Origin: Micromussa lordhowensis
Taxonomy: Eukaryota; Cnidaria; Anthozoa; Scleractinia; Lobophylliidae
Direction of reading: 5' to 3'
DNA: 64,000 nucleotides
NCBI GenBank assembly: GCA_964020085.1
Contig: OZ026600.1
Coordinates: forward strand, 9,485,948 to 9,549,947
In this document: one piece after another, positions 28,441-40,940 of the stretch
Layout of the letters: every line of letters begins with the position of its first letter
Position numbering within the stretch: position 1 is the stretch's first letter
The notes under the pieces: model-generated
What the model saw: only the letters and a program-made list of their open reading frames with translations
Told to the model about the DNA's origin: nothing
Databases searched by the model: none
Program-made: the position numbers and the translations under genes

Positions 28441-30551
28441 TTTGACCCTCATACCTTCTGTTAAATGTTCCTCAGTTGAAGGCCACGCCCTTCAGAAATC
28501 AGAGAAAATCGTAATTTATGCGCTGAAATAAAACTCTACAGCATGTCAAAAGGAATTGGAGCTAATAAGAAAACCCTTGTTTTTTGGTGTTGCGGAAACT
28601 GTTGCTGATTAGCTATTGTGTTTTGGGTTGGGTATTCTTCATTAACTTTTGAATATTTTGTTTCACGTTATTTGGTGATCACACTATCTGCAACACCAAA
28701 AACACTACATTTTTACAGTCTGCCCGTGTACACAGCTCGTTTACTTTCGCAGATCAACAAGAACGAATCAAAATAGAAGTTATAAAGAGGTGTAGGTCAA
28801 CTGTACTTTCTCACGGGATGGTCGAGTGAACGAAACAAAAACCGCGGGTGTTTAAACTAGCGCAAACGCAAAAGGAAAGAGGGTGGCTAAAGTAGAAAAT
28901 CATTTAGGGTTTTGCATTTAATTATATGTATAACATATAGTCGAAACTCCACGAACGGGTACATCTCTACAACGGCCTCTTGGTTTGTTCCTGATGGATA
29001 GTCCATGTATTCACTCTTCTTATTTTAATCACTCTCAACGGTCGCCTCTCCACAATGCATGGCAACAACCACTAAAATGCTTCCCAAAACCTCTCGATAA
29101 CGGCCAGGTAATCAAGACAATCAAGGACTAACGAAACGCATTAGTTTAATTATAGAAGGTCGCAAATCTTAAACCACCTTTCTTTGGTCTCCTTCTGTTT
29201 CTGTTTGGTCTCTGTTTTACTGAGATATTTTGAAGATGTGTCATGTATTTATATATTACTGATAAGTATTTCTCATTTTTTTAAAAAATTGTTACATCCC
29301 CGAAAAAACTGCTGTCATATTACACCCCTACCTCACCATAACGGCCACTTTTCCACAACAGCTTCTGTCCCCAAGATGGTCGTTGTGGAAAGGTTCTATT
29401 AACAGCCACTTAACTGACACTCACAAATGGCCTGAAATTTAACTGACAAATAGACAAATGTATATGAAGTGTATATGAAGCACAGCGGTTTTCACCGACT
29501 GATAACAGCATTGATCAGTGAAATCGTCGAGCGTACATGAGACGTCAGCTCGATCGCCTGATACTGCGGTTCTCATGTTTATATTGAATATATCGATCAG
29601 TCAGAAACGTATCCTACAAAACGAGCGCTTCCGAACGGAAGGTGCAAAGTTATCAAAATTCAGTTAATTGTACTAATAAATGCTTGTAGCTAAATGTATC
29701 AGCAAGCTGGGAATCTCTGATGCTGCTTAGGATCAGCTTTATAACAATGAAAACGAGTTGTGTTCTAACCCTGATGCTAGGGTGTGTAAGAGCCGTTACC
29801 GCCCAACCGATGCGGGTCCTTGAGGTGGAGGGACCATATTCTTTATCTCTTAAGGGTCTCTTTATCTCTAGAGAGTCGAGGGTCTCTGCAACATCGCTTA
29901 ACCTGAACAGGCCGATTTCTGTGTCAATGTTAGGTAGCTAAGTGCCACTCAGATGGGGCTACTGATAAATATCGTCTTGAGTTGGAATATCCTCTCATGA
30001 TGGAATCTCGGCTCTACTGTAAACTCTGGTGCTTATTTATTCATTTATTCAAATAACGCCCTGGGCAATCGCGCGGTCAAGAGAGAGAGAGAGAGAGAGC
30101 GGTCAAGGAAATCTTTTCTCTTAAACCATTGATGCCAATTTGCCTCGTCAGTGGATTCTGTGCGGATTCTGCCGCTGTCCAAAATGCGTGTGCAGGATGA
30201 CTGCAGTATCAGTCCCGGTACGCGTGACCTTTCCTTGCACAATAGCCATGCCTGTCTTGAAACGTCTAGTAAGTCTACATAAGTTCTTATCAATGCTGAC
30301 ACTGCATGCCTTGGTTGTAGTGTCACCGACTAACATTGTTCTTATTTCTACCTGCTGGTATCTGGTAAGACTACATAAGTTCTTATCAATGCTGACACTG
30401 CATGCCTTGGTTGTAGTGTCACCGACTAACATTGTTCTTATTTCTACTGCTGGTATCTGGTAAGACTACATAAGTTCTTATCAATGCTGACACTGCATGC
30501 CTTGGTTGTAGTGTCACCGACTAACATTGTTCGTATTTCTACTGCTGGTAT
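28441..30551 (+). repeat. About 2.1-kb dispersed repeat, copy 1
   Basis: Nearly the same sequence recurs from 61919 to the end of the window, in direct orientation. Homology starts sharply at TTTGAC(C/T)CTCATACC. Contents: AT-rich DNA with ACGGCC/GGCCGTTGTGG-type phrases, a (GA)n run near 30085-30100 (longer in the other copy), and a minisatellite at its right end. No open frame is convincing. It may be a non-autonomous transposon or a segmental duplication. The true right end is unknown because the other copy is cut by the window. Confidence 0.75.
30265..30551. repeat. 96/95-bp minisatellite, three units
   Basis: The phrase AAGTTCTTATCAATGCTGAC starts at 30281, 30377 and 30472, so the periods are 96 and 95 bp. 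The units are contiguous and nearly identical. Open frames over the array merely translate the repeat. Confidence 0.9.
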
Positions 30552-31529
30552 CACCATTCACCTTTTCACGAGGCTGAGTGCGAAAAACAGTCGGATGCAT
30601 TTTGAGACAAGCGGCAACCTTCCACGATTTCCTTTAAGAGCAGTTCTTTGCAACGTGTTTATCAGACAAACATCCAAAACAGAGACTTCTTGGGGTTACA
30701 AACTGAATACGCTCCTAGTTAGTGCCAGTTCTCAGGGATTTACAATCTCCTGTACATGTTTCAAGCTGCGGAGCGGACACGAGTTACTTATCGGAGCGAC
30801 AGAGCGTCAACACTTATGTTCGTATCCGCCTCGTCTACATGAGCAATTTTTATGTGACAATTTTTATATCACAAACATTTGATCGTATCGATGGCACAGC
30901 AAATATTTATCAGCAGTTCAAAGTCAGTTTAGTGCGCCAGTAATGACTTTGGACAGCAGAGGTACGCAGAAACAAGACGGGCTGCTCAGGAGTCGCCTCC
31001 GAAAAGTTTGGTGATTACGAACATATACGAGCAATTTTTCGTATGTGACAACTTTCGGCTTGTCACAACTTTTATTTGTCACATAAAAGCTAATAAAGGC
31101 CAACTTTTCCGCAAATATCTTTGTCACATAAAAATTTTATAATTTCGAACTAATTTTCCTCATCTACACGAGCAAATTTAAAAAATTATCACCTTACGTT
31201 GAGATCAGGGGCACCGTTTACATTAGTGGTGAAATGCAGACTTCTTGACATCTGCATAGTGGACTGTGCACCTTTTCTACGCCGAATGACCGTAACAAAC
31301 TTCGAGCTAACCGAGATCTTTCCAAACACCGGATCAGTCGCTGTCCTGGCTTCACAATCGATAAACGTGACGACTTCATCGAATCTTACAGACCCTACTT
31401 GGTATCCGTGATGGTATCCTCAGGTTAATTAAATCACACGCATGAAAATTATTTAGCAACGTCAAAACATTTTGCATTTCTTATTACTTGAAAGGTTTTC
31501 TCGGGGTCATCAAACACACAATTCTTCAG
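30552..31529. other. Intergenic, no gene seen
   Basis: AT-rich. Phrases such as ACGAGCAA and TTTGTCACATAAAA recur around 30.8-31.2 kb, pointing to degraded repeats. No supported ORF. Confidence 0.4.
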
Positions 31530-31532
31530 TTA

Positions 31533-31947
31533 GGGCCGGATCGCACTAGAGCCAATTTTGTTTGTAAAAGTGATACATATGTCTTTGCGGAGTGCCAAAA
31601 TTTCGCCACAATTTTCATGCGTGTGATTTAATTTAAATGCCAATTTCGCCACAATTTTTTTTTTTTTTTAACCATTAACTGTCATATTTCTTTAAAAATG
31701 CCTCGATAAAATTACACCGACAAATTAACCATTCTTGTATAATTTGCGCCCTAGATGTTTCGTTGTCTCTTGTGTACTCTTGTGAAGAACACATGGCTAA
31801 CGTATACTGTCAATCAGCCAATGCCTTGGTTAAAGCATAATGGTTTGATGTGACCACTGCCAAAATTTTGAACTTGCGAAATTTTTCCTCACCAAAAATT
31901 AGAAAATATTTGAAAATATTTGAATTCGCATTAGTGCGACCCAGCCC
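31533..31947. mobile_element. Harbinger-like miniature element
   Basis: It begins GGGCCGGATCGCACTA and ends TAGTGCGACCCAGCCC, an imperfect TIR pair, and is flanked by TTA at 31530-31532 and 31948-31950. A TTA duplication with GG-starting termini is typical of PIF/Harbinger elements. 415 bp, no coding content. Confidence 0.75.
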
Positions 31948-32244
31948 TTAGCAAGACCTTGTCACAATCCAGGCTAGGCTGTTTTATGTACAGCACTAAC
32001 GAGAGGGTCTAACAAACATCTCAATATTGAACGAGAAAAGTTTAAATTCTTGAAGTAACCGGGGAACGAAATGTCCAGTCGAATCTTGATTGTATATTTT
32101 GATGTTTGTTATACGTGCATGCTATATTATTTCCTCCGGCCCATTTACGTGGCTTGCAAATGTTACTGCGTGATTGTTTGCTAGAGAATCAACTTTTGCT
32201 AGAGAATCAACGCGAAATTTGTATTGAGCAAATAATGGTGATAA

Positions 32245-35200
32245 ATGGATGAAAAGCATCTAAAACGATTACGATCAAGTCTGAATTTAGACAAAAAACA
32301 AAAGGAAACTGTACAAGCTCTAAGAAGACAGCTTTCGACTCATTCCACAAGCAGTTCGGCAACAGGTGACGACTGTGTAGCAAAGCTGACAGGGAGAGAA
32401 GTTCTTCTACTTCGTAAAGTTGTACAAACTCTAACAACCTTTAAAGCGGATTCCGACTCAATTAGAGATGACGTCGACGGCAGAAGAGCAGATAGAAACC
32501 AGTCAATGAAACGCTTTCTTTCCTCAACCCGCGGAAGCGTGACTTACGATACGCCAACACGGTTTTATGTTCGCGTCAAGAAGGAAGAAGTCAGAGCTGT
32601 GGAACAAGTCTGTCTCGAATTAGACGACGAGGAATTAAACAAGAAACCTTCAACGAACGAGTGTGAACAACTAAACAGCAAAAAATCATCCTCAAAAGAA
32701 TACGGCCACGATTACAAGGCTGAATATAGAACGATGACTCAGCAAAGCCTGTCAATCGAGCGACCAACTGTAGTTACTACAAACGAAACCATTACAGGGG
32801 CGTTACCTGAAGACAGAACCAGAGATGGAAACGCAGATGAACCTGGCGATAAGGATGAACTCAGCTTTACACGAGCTGTTTTTTTAGTAATGGACAGGGA
32901 TTTGTCTGAACGGTGGCGAAGGCGAGGTAACGCAACATGGTTCGGCGTATTTTTCTCTGTTGTGGCGATGGGAGCATTTTTCGCTGATGTTGTCACTGAC
33001 CTGAAGGTTGCAGCGGACCATTTCACTGCAGGCAGCATCTGGTGGGGTAGTTTCACGCTCGTGTTAGTACTGTTGCCGTCAGTGATCACAAATCTCGTGT
33101 CTTTATTCTGGCACAAAGAAGATGAGCAGATACATGTAGATGAACAAATCGGAGAACGGCCACAAAATGGTTCCAAAACTGTGTCAATAACACATTTACT
33201 ACTAGGGGGGCTCGTAGAGAGGTAAGTTTTCCTGTTATTAATATTGCTTTTTTTTCACTGACGAAACTGCTAAGATATGTTAATATTAGTATTCCGTTTG
33301 ATATTAACATGTCCAGCTCATCACACAAAAATTGTATGACGTTGCCACAGGACTAAACGCAGAACTCAAGCATTGGAATCAGGAGAACTAAGCAGTATCT
33401 GGAAAAGGAGAGAAGACAACATGAACAAACTATTTCTAACTCAGAATTGTAAAAACTGAGTCGAGTCACACAAAGCTTCTCAACAGGGCATGGTTTTTGC
33501 CTCTCTGACTCAAAAACAAGCTATAAAATCGCCCTGTCTCTCCAGAAGAGGGGTTTATTTTTCTTTGGCAGAGTCAATTTTTCCCGAAAATCCCTGGCAC
33601 AAGCAGGAATCACTTCATTCCATAATGAGTTCTGTACATTCTCCTGTCTCGCATTTCTTTTGTTGTTGTAACAACAGGTCTTTTAAGATCACGAAGCGCG
33701 CGCCAGTGACCTCAATCGAAAGTTGATATTCTCGTTCTTTTTGCTATTTTCCTAATCAAGACTACTGAAACATAACAAACAAGGGCCAAAATTTGCTGTT
33801 CAACAGTCACCAGTCTGATATCAGCTTTTAGTATCAAATTAAAGCTACTCAAACATCGCCATTTTTTGACGTTTGTTTGGCTTTGATTTCAATTTTCGTC
33901 AATTTCCTTCGGTAAAATTTTCTGATATGCTCAAACCGGGTAGAGTCTGGCAAGAAGAATTTTTTAAAATCGAAAAAAGTAGGGGTTGTCAAGGTAGTTT
34001 TTTCGTTTTTAGCATTTTTGTGTTTTTTAGGCTAAGCGAGAACCTTGTCTTACAAATTTTTCTGATAAATTGAAAGCAAGGAAAGCTAATAAGGAATAAC
34101 TTCTCTGCCAAATCTTAAGGAATTTCACCGAAGGAATTCGAGAAATCTGATAAGGATTTTTCTATCTTTTCACCTCAATGGGAATTACGTCATCAGAATA
34201 GGAACTCGCCAAGATCGCTATGTGAGCATGCGCGAGTTTTCGAACCACGCGGTTTTTTCGATAAACGACTCGAAAATGGCGGTGTCATTAAAATACACAC
34301 AAGACCTTTCCGTCCAAATCGATTCCTTCACGTTTTCTTTTAAATGGTTTCTCTGTTTCTTCTTCTGGGCTGTAATTTGAGCTATATTGTTGACTTGTTC
34401 GCTGCTTTGCATGAGCTTGCGTCAGCTAGCGTGCGCACATTACTAAAGCTCGCATCATCGGTGCGCGCGCTCTTAAAACCCTATGGAGACACCTTAAAAA
34501 GAGATAGCTGCTGCGTGACTGTCTTCATTAAATTTGTTGCTGAATCTCTTCATTTTTCGTTTTTACAGGTACTGGAGAATTCTCGTCAAATCGTACAGAA
34601 TAAAACGGCAGAAAGACAACCGCGTTGTTGATCACAAGTTATTGATAGCCATGAAACTTGATGTAGCGTTACTACAGATGATCTTAGCCTTCACAGAGGA
34701 CGCGCCACAGCTTGTTTTACAACTTTATGTCCTTGTCACGCGTCAATTCGTTGATACATTAGAGGCCACAAGTATCCGAGACCTGTGGACGATTCTGTCG
34801 ATCTGCTTTTCGTTTATTTCCTATTCCAGAGCTCTTGTTTACTACATAAGCTGCCTTCGTGACTCGAAACGTCATAAAGGCCAGTTACGTTGGTATGGTT
34901 CTCTCTCAATGTGGTTATGGCGCGCTTCAATGATGATTTCTCGAATACTTACTCTAGTTTTCTTCGCAACAGAATTCAAACTATGGTTCTTTCTAGCTCT
35001 TTTGATTCATTTTTTCATAGTTCTCGCGTTTCTTAGCCGTCACGAGGTTTATTTCTTTCCAGGGAACAAATGGAAGCAGCATTTTTTTCGTGTCCTAACG
35101 TCTTATATTCATCTGTTTTGTTTCTTTGCTTTGGAAGGTGTGCAAACGATACGCTGGGCATTTAAATACTACATATTGACTTTCATCGAGATTTTGGTTT

Positions 35201-35451
35201 TTTCGCTTCTCTGGTTCACGAACAAAACAAGACTTTTATCGCTTAGATTAGAGGTGGCGGGATTTATTATAATTTATTTGTTCTTCTCATTGGGCCTGAT
35301 CATGATGAGTATTTACTATAGCTTTTTACATTCTCGATTTAAGGAAGCTCGCTTCTCTTTATCTGCTCCTTTAAAGTCTGAGCTTGCACATAGAGATCCT
35401 AACAAAGGAACAGAGGTGGCTCGAGAACAAATCTTTGAACTTTGGATTTAA
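32245..35451 (+). CDS. XK-related (XKR) family membrane protein, tandem copy 2
   Basis: Exons 32245-33221 and 34569-35451 are joined through GTAAGT/TTTTTACAG at the same codon as copy 1, giving 619 residues. The hydrophilic N-terminus, the DDVDG motif at 75-79, the membrane spans and the EDAPQLVLQLY motif are all retained. Exon 2 differs from copy 1 at only about 30 of roughly 293 residues, while residues about 130-235 of exon 1 are strongly diverged and about 14 residues shorter. The intron lacks the miniature element of copy 1, but the last ~70 bases before the acceptor are alike. Both copies look intact. Role as for the XKR family: membrane protein, possible phospholipid scramblase (inference). 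Confidence 0.9.
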
Positions 35452-35516
35452 ATAACGCAACAAATCAAGGCTGGGCTCGCTGAGCATCATGGATCGCAGC
35501 CAAAAAACAACTTTAA

Positions 35517-35691
35517 GGATGTATGTGCATTTCGCCGGTAAAATTATAAAATAGTAAAAGGTAAAAACTGTTAAAATGTTTGACTAAACGTTTTCGATCT
35601 TGCGATCATCACTCTGAAGATGATCGCAAGATCGAAAACGTTTAGTCAAACATTTTAACAGTTTTTACCTTTTACTATTTTATAACTTTAA
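35517..35691. mobile_element. Hairpin insertion downstream of XKR-like gene 2
   Basis: A near-perfect inverted repeat (35544-35685) has arms of about 67 bp and a loop of about 8 bases. AACTTTAA lies at both edges (35509-35516 and 35684-35691). The corresponding flank of XKR-like gene 1 (about 27380-27400) has one such site and no insert, so this is an insertion after the gene duplication. If transcribed in the 3' UTR it would form a long RNA hairpin. Confidence 0.8.
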
Positions 35692-35765
35692 AGGAGTTCT
35701 GTCACTGTAGTTTATGTATTGTCGTTCAAAAATGGCTTCCAAATCAGTTCTAGTGAATCTAAAAT

Positions 35766-36210
35766 AATGGCGGTTACCTACAGATGAGGAATATTAAAAC
35801 AGATTATGGATGAGAAACTTGAAAAACTTGGCCAACGTTTTCAAGATGCCCCATCGGTGAAAATAAATGATGGTCTAGCTCTCCGTACGCATTGCTAACC
35901 TAGTTATTAGAATAATTAGTAAATTAAGTGATTTATTTGCTGAATAACAATTGACAGTCTAATAAAGAATCCACAGCAAGCTGGGTCAGTAGGCACAATG
36001 AATGAATGAATGAAAACTTTATTTGAGTGTCTATGTATTTAGCTGGAAGCTAATGGGGACACTATACTACAAAATATTTAATTGAATACTGTGAACACAA
36101 AAAAAAAACACTTAAATTTGTTAAAAGCTAAAACGTCTAAATATTTACAAGAGTCGAAAGGTCAACTTTCCTAATGTTCCTCTTACACGAGTTCAGAGTT
36201 TCAATCATTC
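35766..36210. other. Intergenic with retroelement tail
   Basis: Around 35997-36040 the plus strand reads (ATGA)n followed by AAAACTTTATTTGAGTGTC. On the minus strand this is an AATAAAGTTTT signal followed by a (TCAT)n tail, the usual 3' end of a truncated LINE inserted in minus orientation. Otherwise nothing seen. Confidence 0.4.
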
Positions 36211-36214
36211 TTAA

Positions 36215-37203
36215 GGTGGCTCACTAGTCAAAAAGGGACCAAAACGTTTGCTTACATATGGTAAAGAAAGGTCAATTGCGTTCGATTGCACTCATGAAGA
36301 GAAAATAAATTTGGAAGGTTTTCCTGAAAATGGTTGCTATGGCAACCAGCCACAGCCTTTTGAGGTTTGATTTTAAAGCATTGACGCCAACAGTTCCTGC
36401 TCTTTTACAAAACAAGATTTGATTTTAAAACAAGCATATCTTGTAAGTTTCTGCTTCGTTCTATGCAATAAACTAAAATGTTTGCATTTGATTCTTGTTT
36501 TCTGTGCTTTCTACAGGTCTTGTTTGGAAATAACCTTATTTTGCACCAAACCAAGTGAACAAATTACCTAGTGTCACGTGACAGACTTTAAAATGCTATG
36601 AATTTTTTATTTTATTACATGACGACACTATTAGTCTTTGATTATCCCAAATTTCAGGAATTTCTCATCAATACTTTCCAATTAGAAATGTTGGCGTGAA
36701 GTCAGTAGGTACAAAAGTAGACCTTTGAGAAAAATGCACTTAAAGTTTCTTACATGATTGATTCAGCATTTAACAAGCCAAACAATGCGAGGGAGGGGCA
36801 CAAATTGGATCTCCGGGAAGGGGGTGTAATGGTTGTTCTATTTTCTAAAAAGTTTCCGCAATTGTAGGAAATGTTCTTTTTCATAAGAGAAATGAATGAG
36901 CCTGTGATGGTAAATCAAGAAAAGCTTTTCCCAAGTAATTATACCAATCGAGTTGTTCGTCTCTTTACAGCCTTACTACAAAGTATTGCTCATATATGTT
37001 AAAATTAATCTATATTTTTGGTCATGTTCTTCTAAACAACCGTACCACTCTGTACTTTCCTTAAATTTAGCACTTAACTAGAGGTAAATTCAGCAAGATC
37101 GATCGAAAATACTTTTTACAAGTGTTCAAGGGATTTAAATCTTTTATGTTTAAAACACTGCATTTTTTGTCATCGTGGTCAGTTTTTTGACTAGTGAGCC
37201 ACC
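36215..37203. mobile_element. TTAA-flanked non-autonomous DNA transposon
   Basis: Terminal inverted repeats of about 20 bp (GGTGGCTCACTAGTCAAAAA) bound 989 bp, with TTAA at both edges (36211-36214 and 37204-37207). TTAA duplications are typical of piggyBac and Kolobok elements. No transposase ORF. Inside, at 36333-36346, is GTTGCTATGGCAAC, a palindromic RFX X-box-like motif. A related end (TTAAGGTGGCTC) occurs at 51705. Confidence 0.8.
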
Positions 37204-37207
37204 TTAA

Positions 37208-37879
37208 GTGTCTTGGCAGCTTAGACCAAGTAATAAACCTCTCCATCATAAAGTATCTCATTTATACCTGTATAGGAAGTCTACTAACTGGTCACAGCAC
37301 TGGTCAGTTGATTCATTCATAGGCAGCCAATCTCAGTTTCACTGTTCTTTGACGTTACGCAACAAAGGATAACAGACCTTGTATGGAGAATTCACTTTAG
37401 TCCTAAATATGCTAAAATAAAGCTATTTATGTAGAAATTCACTTTACTCCACATAGGGCTATCTTTGTGTCTGTTACTGTGTGCAATATGGGCGCAAATT
37501 GTCCATTTTAGAAGGGTCTGGGGCTTACATAGGCTCGACTGCCAGCCGATCTGTGAGCCCGCGTCCAACACGGCTGGAAATGGAGCCCAGGCTATCAGCG
37601 ACACCGAAAAACACTAGTGTGTCACAAACCCGTCTAAAATGTACGTATTATATATCTGCGTATAATTCATGTTAAGCCACTACGGTCACCCACTTACCCA
37701 TGAATACTCCTGTAAACCCTTTTTTATAAAAGAAATTGGATCATTGGATAATGATCCAGAGAGTTCATTGGCTTAGCCTCATGGGTTACCGCGTACGCGA
37801 GAATTTTTGGGGTCTTTTTACTTTTAGTTTAGTTTAGCTTACTATATTTTGGGGCCGTTTTTAATAAAACAATTCAGAG
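37208..37879. other. Intergenic, no gene seen
   Basis: No supported ORF, RNA gene or clear repeat was recognised here. Confidence 0.4.
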
Positions 37880-37911
<32 letters not shown>

Positions 37912-38109
37912 TGCAGCCAACTCGCCGCTACGCACCTCGTTGGGATAAGTACTTGGTGTATCCCTTATCATAGTGTATTTAGAACGTAGCATAGTATATT
38001 TATCCTTATTATAGTGTATTAGATACACTATAATATCTGGAAGGCATACATGAAGCAATTAGGCTCGTTGGCTATCTACCATTTCATATCTAACAAGCGC
38101 GAGTGGAAT
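37880..38109. mobile_element. 230-bp miniature inverted-repeat element
   Basis: It begins ATTCCACTCGCGCTTGTTGG and ends in CTAACAAGCGCGAGTGGAAT. The TIRs are about 30 bp with three mismatches. The interior repeats ATAGTGTATT phrases. The target duplication is not clear. Confidence 0.75.
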
Positions 38110-38917
38110 AATTGCTAAATATTATGCAACAGAAGAAAACAGAGCCAATCAGTAAATGGGAAAGTCGTTGTATACCCGACAGTATTAAACCTACCATTGT
38201 GCGCTGCTTTTATTGTGTATTTTCCTTGACGTGGTATAAAATAGTTATGAAACACTTCCTCGTTGTATTTTCTTGATATACACAATCGCCTTTGTACAAG
38301 TGACAAGTTTATTTTGTACAAATATAGCTATGCCGGTCTGATTATCAGTCGGGAATTGTAGTGAAGAGATCACGGCTTTCAAGACGGATTCAACAAAGGT
38401 GGTCGTCCGGCCATGGAGGTTCGGATATTCTCCGGTTCAGAGGACATGTTTCGAACCCAATATAGCGACTCTATTTACATCGCAGCACCCTATGTGTTGA
38501 CCGGTTTGTGATACAAATGATTTTTTCTCCTCCTTCCCAATACCCTTCTAGACCAAGGACATTCATCTGCGTGTTACTCTAAACTGTTCAAAGCCCTCAG
38601 TTTTCTCGTATGTGAACAGTCTATGCTCTCCTCTAAATCATAGAACGCCAACCCCCTCGTCCCCCAAAAAGAAACACACAAGCCTAACATGGGTGCTGCT
38701 CGCTTCGAGACCAGCGTTCGTTTATTGCACTATAACAAGGTAAAAACCAGGTAAAAGCATTACAAGCATAGCAAAAGCTACCGAAATGGGGTTGTGGGAC
38801 AACAGCTGGGTGAAAAACCTCTCCGTACGCCCACTTGCACCTAAGAGGAAAAACACCAGGCCAGCTGAACCCCAAATCGAAGGGTCCCCCGGGCAAGAAC
38901 AACTAAAACAAAAAAAC
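38110..38917. other. Downstream flank of the tyrosine recombinase
   Basis: Probably includes the 3' non-coding part of the recombinase-bearing element. No separate gene seen. Confidence 0.35.
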
Positions 38918-39829
38918 CTAAATGCCTAAAGCCTTAGAAACAGACAAACGAGAAGCGAGAGACTCTTTGACATAGCCATCTTTGGCGGAAACACTTGACC
39001 AGCGACCGTGACGTAAAAAGAGACGATCCGGAACACCGGCATTAGCTGCAGCAGTAGCTCCGCCACTCCTAAGACTGTGGGTTCCGATACGCGCTAAATC
39101 AGGAACAATGCCTCTAAAAGCCTCAATTACTAATTCTCTTAGCCTAGTGTAACTAAGACCTCTAGCTCTAGCCTTATAGCCATATTTGGTTCTAGTTAAC
39201 TGGCAAAAAAGAGGACTGTCGTGACTAAGCTGAGCCTTATCGAGATACCGATTCAACACGTTAACAGGACAGGTAACTTTCCCTGTTACAGCTACAACAA
39301 CCCATGCACCGTGCCTGTATTTATCGGTTTTACTAGACTCAATGAACAACTGTAACTTCTCACTATCGATCTCAACATCTGAGCGAACTAATTTCGCAAG
39401 CTCATCAAATCTAAGAAAAGCTGCGAAGGCCAGCAGACAAATTAAAACAGAACGAATGTCATATAGAGAAGCCATCGGCAGGGCTTTGAAGTTAACTAAT
39501 TGTTCCAATTGAGCAACGGTAATAGGTTCCTTCTTGGACGTATGGTGGGCCAAAAGATGCTGAGCACCAGCAAGAACATCCTTCACCAACGGGTGCTCTG
39601 AAGGCGATCGCTCCCCAGCCAAATGGTGAACCCAAGCAATGGCATGAACGGCAGACTCTACAGGAGCAGCGGTCTTGGCTTCCGCCATCAAGTGACGCAA
39701 ATAGAGAGCGAAGTGATAAGGAGACGCAGGAAAAGCTAGCAAGCCCTGATCGCGCGCCCAACGTTTCCATCTGGTGTAGGTCGCGGAATACTTGGTAACA
39801 GTACTGGAAGCTCTTCCTGCCAAAGCCAC
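38918..39829 (-). CDS. Tyrosine recombinase of a DIRS-like or related element
   Basis: About 303 residues with a full catalytic set: R140 in FLRFDE, K167 in SKTDK, H251-x-x-R254 in HSLRSGG, H274 in RHGRW, and nucleophile Y286 in KDGYVKE. The N-terminal ~95 residues fit a core-binding SAM-like domain ([17 protein letters not shown]). This family cuts and rejoins DNA through a 3'-phosphotyrosine. Such recombinases are carried by DIRS, Ngaro and Crypton elements; no reverse transcriptase is visible nearby, so the carrier is unresolved. The frame opens after a stop at 39833-39835, while clearly related upstream sequence sits in another frame. The copy is therefore either frameshifted or was a spliced gene with altered phase. 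Functional status is uncertain. Confidence 0.8.
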   Translation of the reverse strand: MALAGRASSTVTKYSATYTRWKRWARDQGLLAFPASPYHFALYLRHLMAEAKTAAPVESAVHAIAWVHHLAGERSPSEHPLVKDVLAGAQHLLAHHTSKKEPITVAQLEQLVNFKALPMASLYDIRSVLICLLAFAAFLRFDELAKLVRSDVEIDSEKLQLFIESSKTDKYRHGAWVVVAVTGKVTCPVNVLNRYLDKAQLSHDSPLFCQLTRTKYGYKARARGLSYTRLRELVIEAFRGIVPDLARIGTHSLRSGGATAAANAGVPDRLFLRHGRWSSVSAKDGYVKESLASRLSVSKALGI

Positions 39830-39923
39830 ATATCAGGAAGCGAGTCGGCTAAACATCTTAACTCAAAGTCGTCCCGAGGAACCGCGGCCTGAAGATTCGA
39901 CCACATTACGGACTTAAAAACAT
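39830..39923 (-). pseudogene. Out-of-frame N-terminal segment of the recombinase
   Basis: An open stretch reading WSNLQAAVPRDDFELRCL and onward ends in LPDMW, just where the recombinase frame begins. A 1-2 nt slip would connect the two. It is preceded by a long pyrimidine tract ending TTTTTGTAG, a good splice acceptor that would start an exon at 39923. I infer a former spliced or frameshifted start. Confidence 0.5.
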
Positions 39924-40188
39924 CTACAAAAAGAAAAAAGAAGAAAAGAAAGAAACACACACGAAAATAATATGATACAATAACAAAAATATATGATACA
40001 ATAAAAACAAAACACGAACGCCGGAAAGCGAGACCGAGATGAAAGACCCACTCTTTCACAGCTAATATATATACACCCGCCAAAATACCCCACATACCAA
40101 CGCACAAACAAACAAAGATAACTATGAGAGCATATTTTCCTGCTAATTCCGCTGTCAAACGCAGGAAAATACTATTACTCAGCCACAC

Positions 40189-40833
40189 CCGTAGTGACCG
40201 TATATTGTAGCCGGTGTAAAGTTTAGTCAGTATGCTTCTTGGAAGGGACTAAGAAAAAACTTTCCATTCGCCAACTATCGCGCTCTAGCGGTTTTGCCGC
40301 TACTCGTGAAAGATAAATAAAACCTCTTGCATATACCCAGTGTACCTGGGAGGGAGAAATAAATTTGTAAGTAACCTTTTCCAGGTGTTGCGCTAGTGGA
40401 GGAGAGCGCTAAAAAAAACGATTGAGAAACTCCGACCCGTGTTACTCAGTCTTCTTTGCGCTGCTCTGCTGGAAGGGAAAAACATATACAAAACGTTTAT
40501 TATATATTTACAATTAGACGGGCTGATATAACTGCAAAATTCAAGGGCCAAACAAAATACACATAATTCAATTAAGATACCAATAGGAAGGTCCTCATTA
40601 AATTATTTTGTTTTTTATCCATTTTGGGTGGACTAGCACGTGTGGTTCCTCGCTGCTTTTCTTCTGTTTATGTTGTAATATGTAATTTATTGCTTATATG
40701 TTTCTTATGACTGATTTGTGCAGTGAAAATGGATTAAATTAAATAAATTAACAAATATATGATTGATCAAATTACTTCACTGTGATTGGCTGAGAGCAGG
40801 CAAGTTTATCATTAATTGGTGTGGCAGTGTAAA
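40189..40833. other. Intergenic upstream of the tandem repeat
   Basis: No gene seen. GATTGGCTGAG (inverted CCAAT) occurs at 40784, just left of the tandem unit. Confidence 0.4.
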
Positions 40834-40839
40834 AGCAAG

Positions 40840-40940
40840 GGAGACTTTTGTCTGATTGGTTGATTTGTTACCCCAGTACTCAGACTCTTTTTGAGCGCGC
40901 GCTGCCGAAAATCTTAAAAACAAAGATGGCGTCCGAAAGA
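40840..40940 (+). promoter_or_regulatory. Promoter-like left end of tandem unit 1
   Basis: GATTGGTTGAT (inverted CCAAT), a short CpG-rich GAGCGCGCGCTGCCG and AAGATGGCG lie in order within 90 bp. The ATG in AAGATGGCG opens only a nine-codon frame. The same arrangement lies at 45845-45945 in unit 2, with one change in the ATGGC motif. A plus-strand TATA-less promoter is inference. Confidence 0.35.
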